From Spirogloea muscicola (taxonomy: Eukaryota > Streptophyta > Zygnematophyceae > Spirogloeales > Spirogloeaceae), in contig WELB01000030.1 in NCBI GenBank assembly GCA_009602725.1, forward strand, positions 590,840 through 619,588: a DNA stretch of 28,749 bases, in the 5' to 3' direction. The translations under genes were made by a program, and so were the position numbers. Positions 8,944 through 21,223 of the stretch are shown one piece after another. How positions within the stretch are numbered: position 1 is the stretch's first letter; the number at the start of each line of letters is the position of its first letter. Under the pieces are notes generated by a model. It saw only the letters and a list, made by a program, of their open reading frames with translations, searched no databases and was not told the origin of the DNA.

Positions 8944-11900
8944 CTATCCCTTGTGGTACAGGAAAGCAAAGCCCAGGATGAAGAAACCCACCATCTGAAT
9001 GGGCAATCAACAAGGGGTGCAGAGCAGCCAATCAGATATTGAAGCTGTCAGCTCTTGAAGCTGCCAGCGCTTGAAGCTATTGGCAAAGACAGTGATACCT
9101 ACTTGCAGTTTACTCATTCGATTGTCATATATTCATGCTGGAATAAGAGCTTCTTACCATAGAAAAAACTGCTGCATAATAAGGATAAGCTGAGCCAATG
9201 AAGCGCTCATATTCATCATGCCTGTATGGCCTCACAGGAATCTGCATCACCATGACACATTTGCATTATTGGCCAGACAGCCCATGCTGGGTGTGAAACA
9301 CCACAACAGACCTAGGACTCAAATCCTGCTTGACAAAGACCTCTTGTGAGCCCCAAAAGCATCTGATCAGGTTCTTCATGTGGGTCAGTGCCTCAGTCTG
9401 CTGAGCAAGTCATGGGCAGAGTGACCAGCAACTCGCCAAGCTCCAGCGTGATTTGGCAAATGCCTCACGTCTTCATAATTTCATGCAAAGGTGTGTGCTT
9501 GATGTAGAATTCACAGTATAGTTCACAAGAGGACCTCTGAAGTAACTCATAACCCTACACCCTATGACCCTACACCCTATGACCCTACACAAGTGGGAGC
9601 TCTATTTATACAATACCTGCTTGCTCAGCTGAAGGGACGTGTAGCCAAGCCGTCGGTAATCAACTTTGAATTGGAACACTCCGTACACATCAGGAATCTG
9701 AAACTGCACCGAGTATCTTCCCTGCGAGAAGTCATGGGCAAACTACAGGACCTGAGCATGGCAAATCAGCTGCATTGCTTTCTATGACAGGAAAGCAAGG
9801 AGTAAGCATATAATGTTGGCACATTTTACGCAGGACTTGCAATGTCTTCTGGATTCTGCTAAGCATCCCAGTCACTTAAGCATTTCTGCAGACTGCACAA
9901 ACGAGATTGCTGCCCCACTGACCCACGTTCTTGGCAGCCTCTGCTTGACCAGCACCTGAGGTGGGAGTGCTGATGTAATACAAGAATATGCCTTACCTTC
10001 TCATCGTGAGTGAGGCCTTTTAGTACATAGGGACTCATCATGTAAAACTGCAGCTGGACGTCATCAGCTTTGTAAGGTTGCCATGTCTTCCCACTCCACT
10101 CGTATATCTCGACAGCATATTCCTGCCATTAACGCGCAAAGAGTGGAGGACATGCCCCAGCTCCACACTGGAGTGAGTAAATGGACTTGCAGTTCCATTT
10201 GGATTTTTTCTTGTGCAATGTAGATGATGAACCAGAAGCATGAAGCAATCAATTGCCATGTTAATGGCATGCCATGTCAGTATGGAGTCAGGCGAGCCTA
10301 AAAATACAAGCACGTCTACCACTAAACCAGATACTTTGCAAGCATCTACATACATGAGTGGACTCAAATAAGAAGACAAGAGACGCAGACGCACAGCTTG
10401 GTCTTTGATCCTGTACACTGATGGTTCCCCAGGCACTTCGACTTTTCTGTGCGTCACATTGACTGCCTGTTGTTGCAATCCATTGACAGCAAGTTGAGGC
10501 ATCAGCTGTTGTAGACAAAGCATGTCTACCTTGTGTAAGATGCACAGGCTATCAGGACACTTAGTGTTGATACTCAGGACACAATGGGACTCACAGCGAG
10601 GTTGCAGCTAACAGCAGCAAAAAGAGCTCTTAATACACAATTCGACAAAGTTAAATACTAACAAACTGAGCATACTGAATACAGAGCTGTCAACCACAAC
10701 GTGTTTCTAGCTTGCCAGAATTGGGAGCAATTGGGAGCCAACATGAACTATGTATTACAAATAAACATGGTCATAGGAAACCCAGGTTTCAAACCTTCAG
10801 ATGACCTCGTTCATGCAGTGTCCACTTGGTAAGCTCAACACAGAATTGCTCATTTCCTGGCCTCCGATATCTGCATGTCAATTGCTCAAGAATGCTAGTA
10901 TGCTTGAGGGGCTGAGGTACTGCATAGCAACTGAATGTCAAGATTGTAATAAGGTCACACAGAGAGGTGTAAGAGAGACGCCTGCTTGGCTTGATAATGT
11001 CTAAGTGCACAGTGTATATGCAATGATGCTGACAATGCCACTGTGTAACCAGTCAAAGACACACAGCGTGGTTCGCAATGATGCTGACAACAATGAGCCT
11101 ACCTTTCTGATTCATTTGGAAGCTCCACGGGCATCCTGAAGAACCTGTTGAACATACCAGGTGCTTTAGCATCAACACGAAGGGAGGAAAAGAGTGAATC
11201 ACGTCCTTGCTTCTCCTTGAGGAGGTCAGGCAAGCACTTTATCTGATTACGAAGTCCTGGGCGTCAGCGTGTCAGTGTTGACAATCTGCTCTCAGCTCCT
11301 TGGAGAACGCTGACAGACAACTTGCTCTTCATGTGGTAGCACTCTTCTTGAGAAGACAACTTGACGAGCTAAGAAGCTGACAGTAAGCTTCTGCATTGAG
11401 CCCCACATTGAGTGAGAAGAACAGCATCACGAAGTGCAAGCAGAAGTGGATGAGAAGAGACATACTTGTTACTGAAGAGGTCCAAGGAGCCAGACACAAG
11501 CACTCGGGCATTATTCCTCGCCTGCACTAACATCCATACATATTCAGTATGGTCTGGCCTCTCAGCATGTCTCGTTTGTGTCAGTGAATGACTATGTGGT
11601 CACACACAGGGTCGTCAGCAATAGCTGGCATTTGACCAGGCCTTTCTCGTCTAGAAGCTACTCGGAGTTGGAGCCGTGGAGGGGCAACTTCAGACCTGCA
11701 TGACAGTGACAAGGGCAATGGCGGTTCCTTGCATGGGTGGAGGACTGAAAAGGGTTGCTCCAGGGGCGCCGGTATATGCTGTAGCAGAAGCCGACAAGAC
11801 AGTGACCACCTGGATATCCAAAGAATGTGATGAACGTAAGTGAACCAGCCAGAGCAACTCAACAGTAGTGGACAAGGACAGTTGCTGCTTGGCATCATGC

Positions 11901-13613
11901 GATACTCAGTAGCCTCAATGCAGTAGCCTCAATGCAGAAGCACTGACCAGATCTGTAGAAGGGATGACAGATAGTCCAACTCCTCGATATAGGACTGGTG
12001 CCTGCAAGGATGGTAGGTATCAAGCTTGAGGTTCAAACAAGCACCGGCAAGTCTGAGGGTCACTCAAGCAGCATAACCTGTGTGCTCCTGCAGGAACGGA
12101 CCAGCATTCCCGCAGAGAATATGCAGAACGGCCAATGCTTTACTTTACAGTCAAAGGTGGCAACCATTATCAGCACCTGAAGTGCATCAGATCCTAGAAG
12201 GATGGTGGAGTTGACCAAGCTGCTGCTGGCAACAATTGCATGGTCTGTGTCCAAGCTTGTGACAACATAGTTTTGGTGGTCGATCACAAGGGCATCACTG
12301 TCCTGCACAATGTGATAGCAAGCAGCAAGTCATGAACCCCTCATTACACCACTATTACTACGCTCAACTGCATTCAAGCATCTTAGCGTCTGTCAGGTCA
12401 CTCAATCGCAAAGTTGACAATTGCTTGGTAAATTTCGTCAAAGTGTGCTACCACCATCAACTCAGCTGTTCTGCAACTTGCAGCTCACGTGCTACCACCG
12501 TCAACTCGCCTGTTCCATAATTTGCAGCTCACAAGCAATGCAATTTGCATATACTTGTGAGAAGCCTTTCAGAGCTCAAACCTCGTCAATGTCAACACCA
12601 CATTCAGTGGCAATGTCACGTATGAGGTCCGAAGGACCCAAGTCCGCAGCCAGGACAAGATCGTGACCAGAATCTATGAAGTCCAGTATTGCAGCTAGGC
12701 TCATTGAGCCTCCAAAACCTGCACCAAGAACAAGTGGACGAAAGCCAAGTCAACCACTGTTCATAGCGATGACGCCTGTCTAGATTCAGCTTCTTGTCAT
12801 GGGATGCCAAAATCTCTTCACTGAATGATATACAGGGACAACTATTCACAGCAGCAGACCCACACATGTCACCGTGTTATGCTGTGAGTACGACGAGGTC
12901 CTACAGAAGCCAAGCAAGTAGAATGTCAGATCTTAGATCAATTTGGGCAAGGAAGCATCTCACTCTCAGCCTTGGGTGCAAAGATGATGGCTGCATCATA
13001 TAGATACTGGCCATACTTCTGCAAGGCCAACGAGGAATCATCGGCCAGCTTGAAGTCCAGCGTGTACCCTCGACCTGCACAAGACGTCTCTTGTAGTGAC
13101 TGCGAGGCACGTGCTTGACTCATCCTCTAGTGCTACATTTGCTTGCTTGATCTCCCAGCTTGTGATGCTGTCCAGCGTGCAGTGGAGCTACCGGTCTCAC
13201 TGATGAGGAAGTCGAGCCGAAAACAGGCGCGTGACGATTTGAGACAATGTGCCGGAAGGAGTAAGTTTCTATCCCGCTCCATATATACAAGAGAGCATCA
13301 GCTCAAGAGCTGGCTGAGACTGCAAGCTCTCAGGAATGATGAGGCTCCTTGCTGCGCTGCAGGCTGCGTCATGGAGCAGCTTGAGAGCGGGTTGCTATGA
13401 CGCGGTCATTGAGGCGAGAACGGAGCAATGGCCAAGCTGAGTCTCACCGGCGAGGGCTCGGAAGTAGACGGAGTGCGACGACTTGGTTTTGAGGCTGTCC
13501 AGCAGCACGAGGACGTGGCGGTCGCCGGGCTGCTCCTCGGAGAAGGCTGCGCAGCGGGCCGCGGCGCCGAGGCAGACGGCGAGCGCCAGCGCCAGCGCCA
13601 CCCGCGCGCGCAT
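8944..13613 (-). CDS. OST48: Oligosaccharyltransferase 48 kDa subunit (DDOST/WBP1/OST48), complete
   Basis: This non-catalytic subunit of the ER oligosaccharyltransferase helps transfer the dolichol-linked glycan to Asn in nascent proteins. Fourteen exons (minus strand, in order): 13448-13613, 12964-13074, 12582-12718, 12177-12302, 11948-12001, 11696-11809, 11466-11521, 11103-11144, 10795-10870, 10395-10466, 9997-10122, 9617-9721, 9158-9241, 8944-8994. All junctions keep frame and give 439 aa, close to the usual ~437. ATG at 13611-13613 starts a clear signal peptide (about residues 1-24). Family landmarks include [67 protein letters not shown]-like [14 protein letters not shown] and [14 protein letters not shown]. 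One C-terminal membrane span ends in YHKG, giving type I topology. Tail-to-tail with the AAA gene and head-to-head with the ATAD2-like gene. Confidence 0.96.
9039..9086. repeat. Three 16-nt tandem units in the last OST48 intron
   Basis: TTGAAGCTGTCAGCTC, TTGAAGCTGCCAGCGC and TTGAAGCTATTGGCAA are contiguous within intron 8995-9157. Confidence 0.9.
9551..9590. repeat. 15-nt tandem repeat (CCCTACACCCTATGA)
   Basis: Two full units and a partial third lie in OST48 intron 9242-9616. The CCCTA core recalls telomere repeats, but the unit is different. Confidence 0.9.
11907..11937. repeat. 14-nt tandem duplication
   Basis: CAGTAGCCTCAATG occurs twice in immediate succession, with CAG beginning a third unit, in OST48 intron 11810-11947. 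Confidence 0.9.
12445..12532. repeat. 44-nt tandem duplication in an OST48 intron
   Basis: Units 12445-12488 and 12489-12532 abut exactly. Both begin GTGCTACCACC and end TTGCAGCTCAC, with a handful of substitutions between them. They lie in intron 12303-12581. Confidence 0.92.
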
Positions 13614-13924
13614 GTCGTTGGCTTTGACGGCGGCGGCGGCGGCGCGAGAGGCCAAGGACAGGCTTAACGGGGGGGCGCTGCCGGGTTTTTGCTGGCCTGG
13701 CTACGAGGGGCGAAGGCACCCCTCCGTAAAACTTGTCGACGGCGGCTAACGGCGGGTCCCAGCGCACAGCCCCAATCGAACCGGATGGCCGCAGGCCCGT
13801 TGAAAGAGCCATCAAGCGGCGCTTGTGGCTTACCGCAGCTTATCGGTGAGTTACCGGGGGGCAGGTGTCTGCCCCCGCTAATTCCTGGCCTCCGGCGAGG
13901 GACCTGGCCTGTGCTTGCCCCAGC
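13614..13924. promoter_or_regulatory. Shared 5' region of OST48 (-) and the ATAD2-like gene (+)
   Basis: The two start codons face away from each other 311 bases apart, so both promoters and 5' UTRs must lie here or overlap it. The segment is GC-rich, with no TATA box that I can see. TTACCG occurs at about 13830 and 13851. Confidence 0.55.
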
Positions 13925-16900
13925 ATGGACGACCGCCGGCCCGGGCCGCCGGGCGCGGCGGCGGCNTGCGCCAGCGGCGCAAAGCCGCCGCCGTCGCCGC
14001 CGTGCACGACTCCGAGGAGGATGCCGTCGCGGCGCCGCGCCGGCCTCCTGGGCCGGCCCTGCCGCGACGGCGGCAGCGCCGCGCCAAGAAGCCCGGTGCC
14101 CCGCTGCTGCAGCGCCTCACTGTCGCTTCAAACGGCCACGCCTCTTCTGAGGTGAGGCAGGAGCGCCATCGCCGAAGGAGCCTGGCGTCTCCCTCAAGCA
14201 AGCTCTGCGAGACCTTACTTAGTGTCTGCTGCGACATCATCGCAGCTCAGCTTTCGATTGCTCGTGCTTCGTAGCCGACAATCTCGACCAGGTGTTGGCT
14301 GCGGCCAGCAGACTGTGAAGTAGTGAGCTGGGTTTTGCGAGCATGCCAGCAGGCCAGCCCGGCGAACGGTCTGAGGAGGTCCACGCGCAAACGGCGACGG
14401 CCACGCCGGCGCTACGAGTCTAATGACGACGAGTTCCTGGAGGACGAGGACGATGAAGAGGAGCAGGCCACGAAGACAGCTCAAGCAGCGGTTGCAGTTG
14501 AGGAGAATGATGATGACGACGACGTTGACAGTGTCGGCCACAGTAAAGAGGAGAGAGAGGACAATGAAGTAGAGCCGGGACAGAACCTGCCGAACGGGAG
14601 CGCCGTATTGGTGAGTCATGGCAGGGATTGCTGAAACAGCTCATCATTCAAATCAGTGAATACGCATGAGTGATGCTGCATACTGATGCTGCAATTCAGC
14701 TGCTGCAGGTGCCCAGAGAGGGGGAGGACGGTGCCCATCTGGCAGAGGATGGCAAGGACGAGGAGGCAATGGCCACATCGAGTCAGGAGGAGAAGGTGGC
14801 GGCTGTGGAGCTGGTGCCTCCGGTACTGCCAAGGAGAGAAGGGCTGAGACCGCGAAGGCAGGATGGCTTGATGAAGGAGAATGGTTCACAATATGCTGGG
14901 GAAGCCAAGCGCCGCAGGGCGTCCGACGAGGAAGGCGATGACGAGGGGGAGGGCGAGGAGGAGGATGAGGAGGATGAAGAGGAGGAGGAGGAGGAGGAGG
15001 AGGGGGAGGAGGGGAGGGAGGGCCCGAGGCGCTACGCGTTGCGAAACCGGACAGAAGTCCAGCGCTTCTCTCCGAGGCGCGAGCAGCGCCCGCCGCGGCA
15101 GCAGTCGCCCAGGAAGCTCTATCATCATAAACGGGGCAGCCGAGAGGAAAGGGGTGAGCGGGGAGGCAGGCGGAGGGATGGAGGCCGCTCGCATAAGCGC
15201 CACCGAGACCTTCGAGACGATGACTCTGACGAGTCGCTGCTCCTCGATGATATCGGTCAAGGCAGCGTGTGGGGGCGGGCAGGCCGGAGCAGCGACCCTC
15301 CATGGTTGCCTGCGGGCTTCGACTCGCCATGGTGGGGCGGGGGTGGCGAGGTTGCACCAACAGGCGGCCATTCCGAGCTTGTGGCTGCAGGCGGTGCCAG
15401 CCTTGTCAAGGGCAAGGGCGGAGCAGACATCCAGCCGGTGCAGGTGGACGCCTCGGCAAGCTTTGACCAAGTCGGCGGCCTGGCGGCGCACATTGACGCC
15501 CTCAAGGAAATGGTGTTCTTCCCACTCCTTTATCCCTCCTTCTTTGCCAGCTACAAGATCACACCCCCACGCGGCGTGCTCCTCTGCGGCCCACCCGGCA
15601 CGGGGAAGACGCTGGTGGCGCGTGCGCTTGCGGGGGCTGCTAGTAGGGCCGGGCGCAAGGTGACCTTCTTCATGCGCAAGGGCGCGGACGTTCTCAGCAA
15701 GTGGGTGGGAGAGGCTGAGCGCCAGCTGCGGCTCCTCTTTGAGGAGGCCGCGAGGTGTCAGCCATCCATCATCTTCTTTGACGAGATCGATGGCCTCGCC
15801 CCTGTGCGGTCCTCTCGTCAGGAGCAGATCCACAACTCCATCGTTTCCACACTTCTGGCATTGATGGACGGGCTTGATGCAAGGGGCCAGGTCGTGGTCA
15901 TTGGTGCCACCAACAGGGTGGATGCCATTGACGGGGCGCTGCGCCGGCCAGGAAGGTTTGACAGAGAATTCTTCTTCCCCCTTCCGAATGCGAAGGCGAG
16001 GGAGGACATTCTTGCCATTCACACAAGGAACTGGCAGAATCCTCCTGCTTCAGCACTACGGAAGGAGCTGGCTGCATCTTGCGTTGGCTACTGTGGAGCA
16101 GATGTCAAGGCTCTCTGCACAGAGGCAGCCATCCGAGCATTTAGGCGTAGATATCCGCAGGTGTACCAGGTAGGCTCAGTGTGTGCTCATATGAAGTGTC
16201 AGCATTATATGGAAGCATCTTGGTTGAGTCTTTGGTCGAGTCTTCACAAAGTCAACTTCACTATCTTGGATGGTTTAGATGAAGCTCATGCCTTTGCTTG
16301 ACCTTATAACAAGCTCTATCTTACAGAATGAGTCTGTTAATTGCCACAAGGTGTCATGCTGCCAGGTGATCATTAGTCTGCACCTGACTTGCGTCAATTC
16401 ATAAGCTGGACAAAATAGCCAAATATCTCAGAGTACAGCTGTACATAACTGGCTCGTACTTTGCCACGTCCAGAATGACGAGCAATACGTCATCGACGTG
16501 GACTCCGTCAAGGTGGAGCGGAGGCACTTCCTTGAGGCCATGTCTGCTATCACGCCTGCAGCCCACCGTTCCGTGACGGTGTATGCAAGACCGTTGCCAC
16601 CTCTGCTGTCCGCCTTGCTCAAGGGCCACCAAGATGCTGCCATGAGCTGTTTGAAAGACTCTTTCACGCCGCTTATGGAGCTTGAGAAGGAAGAAGGCGT
16701 GAACGACGACGATGGGGAGGACGACGACGAGGACCCTGCGTACATTGCAAGCGTGCTCTCATCAAAAATGCAACCATCGTTCATTTACACGCCAAGGCCG
16801 CGTCTCCTTTTATGTGGCGAGCGCGGCGCTGGGCAGGTATACTCCTAACATGGCAAGTTGACCTTGCGAATTGATCCTTCGCTTTGCAGCTCCTACAGTG

Positions 16901-19900
16901 ACCCTATTATTACATGTGAAAAGCAATATCTTAATACAGTGGCGCATATATGCTTACCCAGCAATATACAGTGTCAGGACACAAGGCTTCAGGACAATAT
17001 CATTGCAGCATTGTAGCCCAGGAGCACTAAGTGAGGGATGACTTTGGCTGCAGGAACACCTCGGCCCTGCTCTCCTCCATGAGCTCGAAAGGTACCCTGT
17101 TTATTCACTAGGCCTCCCGTCCCTCCTAGCTGACCCTGGCGCCAAGTCCCCAGAAGAAGCACTGGTACACATTGTCGGCGAGGCTAGGAAGAATGTTCCG
17201 GCCATCCTCTTTCTTCCCCATCTCCCCCTCTGGTGGGACACGGTAAGGCCTTTGTCCCTATCTCGGTACCAACGTTGACCATGAGATCTTCAAAGGGTCC
17301 TACAGTCTTGAAACTTTGAAGGAATCGCAAAGTCAGTGCTTGTCTGGCTTTCCAACACACTTGGCCCCTGCTCTCTGTACAGGCCCATGACCAGCTGCGA
17401 GCGACGCTGGTGATGCTCCTAGCAGACCTTCCCGCGTGGCTTCCAATCCTGCTCCTTGGAACTGCCGAAGGAGGGCCCAACGACATTGACCCTGAAGCTT
17501 GTTCGATCTTTGGCCGCCATTTGTAAATCCCCGTCCTGCAACCTGCAGCAGGAAGTTGCTTGCATGAACACAGTGCAGTCTGGCAAACTCACAATTGATC
17601 GTTTTGCAGGTAGACGAGATGAGCTTTTGCAACACTTGTTGTAGAGATAGGCTTTGGCCTACTGTTCTCCTGTGTGGGAATGTCTACTGCTTTTTGTGAT
17701 TTGTACCATCTGCATTGTGGCTCTTTCAGTAGCAACCCTTGACTGCCTTGCATTGATGCATCAGCAGGATCAAGTTACCAATTGTGCCTCATCCTTGCCT
17801 GTGTGTCTTGCTGTTTACAGGTACATACTCACACCGCCAACGATGAAGGAGAGGCTTCAGTTTTTCGCTCCACTTGTGGATGCCATTGCTACCTCGCCAA
17901 AGCTCGAGAAACATATGAAGAAGCCGCTGGCAGCGCTGGAGCCTTTGCCCAAGGTGCCTGTTGCGGAGGTTGGGCCCAGCGAGGCTGAGCTGAAAGCTAA
18001 GGCCGAGCTGGAGGGGCATGCCATGAGACGGCTGCGCATGTGCCTCCGGGATGTGTGTAACAGGTCAGAATCAGTTGCAATATTCCATTTGTCAATGGCT
18101 GTTATACTCCTATGCCCAGCCTTGACCTTGGCACATCCTGCCCAGGCCTCCAGACATCCAGCTTGGGTAATCTGTCTTCTGAGCAACAAGGTGCTGAAGT
18201 CAGGACCTGTATTCGAGATCGCAGGGGCACTGGGGCCAGCTCACTGAGCATGTTGTCTTTTGCACCCCTGAAAACTCATGAATTGCCAGGTTGCTATATG
18301 AAAAGCGCTTTGCGGCCTTCCACTACCCATTACTGGATGACGAAGAAGAGCCAGGGAGGTCGGACAGGCAAGGCGGAGATGCTGGACCTGTTGTTGGGAT
18401 GGATGTCATCTCCCTCCTCCAGAAGGTGGACAATGGGTCGTACTGGTCTCGGTCCTCATTCCTGCAGGATGTTGAGCTTATTCTCACCAATGCTAAGGTA
18501 TGGAGAGCAGGCTAGCTTGTGCTTAATAAAGAACAAGGACGCCAGTTGAATCATCCCAGCTGCTGACATGCAGCTCGGAGGACTTGACATTTTTGCTTCG
18601 ACGTTATACTTTGCTGTTTTTGACAGTGCTTAGAAGCTCTAATAATCTCATCACCTCCATCCAGTAATGCAACCAGATGCTGCACTGCATGCTTAAGCCA
18701 CTCAGTATGCGCATGATTCCCTTTGCAGTTGTACTACGGCGAGGACTACCAGGGGGCCAAGTTTGTCAGCAAGGCTTGTGCTCTGCGGGATGCAGTAAGT
18801 TCACGCCTTCTGCTTTCTATAGCTTGTTCATTTGCCTCCAGTTAATAGCTTGGGCTCTATGTGTTGGTGTTCCTTAAGGAAGTAAGCGAGCTTGTCGATG
18901 ATGCCACAAAGCATCATCAATGAGGCCAGGCCACATTTCACTGTTATGCCGACAAGTGCGAGCAGCCACGACCTTGGGATGCCCCTTGCATCGTTTTCAC
19001 AAGTCCCCCTCCCTTGACATTGAAGAGAGAGTGGCGCTGATATGCTGTCATGGGACGGGTTGACAGAGTTGTGAAAATTAGACGCTGCATACGTGCATAC
19101 ACAATTGCATAGAGGCATGTAGTATAAGTGGCGTAGTGGGGGTCTTGGGACATAGGTAGTCAGGACCCAGGGTGGTCAGAAGTGAAGGGGTTAAAGACAA
19201 GGAACAGGTGACATTTGTGAGCATGTCGTGCTTGCCCGCAGGTTTACAGCATGCTGTCGCAGATGGACCCCACCCTTGTGGCCTTCTGCGACGAGATCGC
19301 GTCAAGGGGAGGTCCATTCCTGTACCCTGAGCAGAGCAAGGAGGATGGCAAGGAGGCCAGCATTCTGGGGCAGAAGGATGGGAGAGGTGCCGCGCGCCCG
19401 GCGAGGGCCAGCGCTCGCTTACGCGGTGTGCAGGCGCAAGTGAATCTGCACCAAGCCCTGGAGCAGGTCACCAGAAAGTCAGCAAAGCGAGTTGGCGACC
19501 ATGCGCAGCGCTGCCCCCCCTTCAGCAGTGAGTGCCTATTGCAGATTCTTGAAGCAATAGTGGTACAACTCTAAGGAAAGAGTTGCGAGCAGGCTCGAAA
19601 GTACACTTGTGGATGACTTTGGTGACCTTGGTGGCCTTCTCGTCACCAGTTCTGAGAGCAACTGTGATTATTACCTTGCAGTTGCCCGCCATGGCAGAGA
19701 AGGTGCGGAAGACAAGCAGGAGGCAACAGGCAGCGGCCGCACTCCTGCTACAGGCGACAATTGCAAGGACTCAGCAGTTAGCGCTGCCCCGATGTCTGCT
19801 GAAGGAGCAGCAACGGAGGGTCTGCGCAAGGATCCCTCAAACGGTCCTGCTGACATTGCGGGTGTAGGGGTACAAGCTGCCGCTGGGCAGGATCAGCCTG

Positions 19901-20283
19901 CGGGCCAAGACTACAGAGGAGCTGGCTCATGCGATGTTGCAGAAGCAGAAGCAGAAGCAATCGGGGGCCAAGTGGAGAGCAGGGAGGAGACAATGGCGGC
20001 CGAGTTGCTGGAGGACCCCTCGACTGCTGAGAAGGCCGCCGAGGAGCGAGCTCGGCTGGAACAGGAGCACCGCGCCAGGGGGGTTACGTGGGCGTCGGCG
20101 ATGGCGAGGCGCACGGCGCACTCTTCAGTCGACCAGCTCTTGGCACTGCACGCTGCAGCCTGCCGAGTGTTGTACATGCACCGGAAGACCGTGGACAGAA
20201 GTCGAGTCCTGGACGCGCTCGAGGCCCTTGCCCTTGACGACTCCCTATTCCAGGCATCCGCTGGTGGGCCTGACGATGGCTGA
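13925..20283 (+). CDS. ATAD2/Yta7-type AAA ATPase with bromodomain (plant At1g05910-like)
   Basis: A nuclear AAA histone chaperone family that acts on nucleosomes. Exons: 13925-14151 (N at 13965), 14353-14610, 14709-16169, 16474-16836, 17054-17242, 17383-17522, 17821-18063, 18290-18497, 18729-18794, 19242-19527, 19682-20283. From exon 2 on, junctions are in phase and encode 1271 residues plus TGA. Order: basic N-terminus with RRSTRKRR, a Glu/Asp-rich tract (about 14925-15025), HKRHRD and DDSDES motifs, and GGADIQP. The active AAA1 follows, with Walker A GPPGTGKT at 15588-15611, Walker B IIFFDEIDG from 15768, sensor IGATNR and RRPGRFDRE. AAA2 is degenerate (GERGAGQE, no Lys; no Walker B acids), as is usual in the family. 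The bromodomain spans exons 18290-19242 onward, with Tyr replacing the conserved Asn at 18735. The C-terminus is helical. The ATG at 13925 is out of frame with sequence after the N, so the gap is not one base. Confidence 0.94.
13965..13965. other. Ambiguous base inside exon 1 of the ATAD2-like gene
   Basis: The N lies in a GCG/GGC run. The frame from ATG 13925 reaches the exon 1 donor in the wrong phase. The frame after the N that reaches exon 2 correctly (ending SNGHASSE) is shifted from it. The true sequence must differ from one base by a number not divisible by three. Confidence 0.75.
14943..15019 (+). repeat. GAG-rich coding microsatellite
   Basis: Near-perfect GAG/GAT codons encode the acidic tract of the ATAD2-like protein. 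Acidic stretches are a normal feature of the family N-terminus. Confidence 0.85.
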
Positions 20284-21223
20284 AAGTTACTGCGGCCTAC
20301 TCAGTGCTGCCTAGCTAGTTGGCTTTAGTTGCCGGCGTGAGCTTAATTAGTGCCTCGCCTCCCCCTTCTCTGCTATGACTTGTCACATTTTGTCAACGCA
20401 AGCGCATGCTTAGTGCTGATTCTTGCTTCTCATCGACCCCACTCGACAATCTGTAGCAACTCAAACGTAAGAGAGGGCGAGTCCAATACATAGCCAAGTA
20501 TCATAACACTTAGTCAGATGGACCAGGGCACTACTCCACCAATCTTCCCATAGTTTGCCCATGGCCTCCTTTGCCATTGGGACAAGAGAACCACAAATCC
20601 ATCATCCCAGCGCAATGTATTAGCACACTTATTCTTTGGCATATGACACATTGTTGAAGCACAAGAGCAAGCAGGATAGACACACTAATTGGTAGTTATG
20701 AAAACAGGTAGTCACAGTTCATTATGGTAATAGGTGCCGCATGCCTGCTTAGAACACTAAGGGGGCACGTGTCTGTGGGTCCCAATTACACACAGATGTC
20801 AAATACTGAAGTATACAACCTGCAACACATTGGCAATATGGCCCTGCACTCACTCCACATCGAGGAGATCTGGGCCAGAGGAGCGACCAGCAGCCAGTAG
20901 CTGTGGCTAAAGGGCTACAGGGATACAAAACTCTGCGCAGAGGCAGTGGTGGTTTATCGAGTCATTCGTACTGTGGAGGTGAAGGTCTAAGTAATGTACA
21001 TTGACAGGCCCCTCACATGAGTCACCTGCTACAACTCTGCTCAACGAAGCTCCAGTGAGGAGTCTACTTCAAAGATCTGGAGAACTGATCTGGAGATAAC
21101 TGTATATAATATATTTAAGATAGGCAGGCACTTCCTGTACTGAGCTTGACAATCTTGGCAAAGTGCTTCATAGTTCCTGCAGCAGCAATCTGTCAATCAC
21201 CTCAATGCTTTGTTTGTGCGTCG
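20284..21223. other. Tail-to-tail spacer between the ATAD2-like gene and XDH
   Basis: These 940 bases between convergent stop codons should contain both 3' UTRs. Composition is more AT-rich than the genes. I see no RNA gene, conserved ORF or mobile-element signature. Confidence 0.65.

Noticed and set aside
14886-16022. Long minus-strand open frame of 378 codons
   Set aside because: It lies antisense to the 1461-base exon of the ATAD2-like gene, whose sense protein matches a known family throughout. At this GC content long antisense frames are expected.
16804-17242. Second active ATPase domain in the ATAD2-like protein
   Set aside because: The P-loop reads GERGAGQE without Lys and the Walker B acids are absent. 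Degenerate AAA2 domains are normal in this family, so this is not reported as novel.
20284-21223. Mobile element or small gene in the largest spacer
   Set aside because: I saw no terminal repeats, target duplication or conserved ORF; short open frames here look random.
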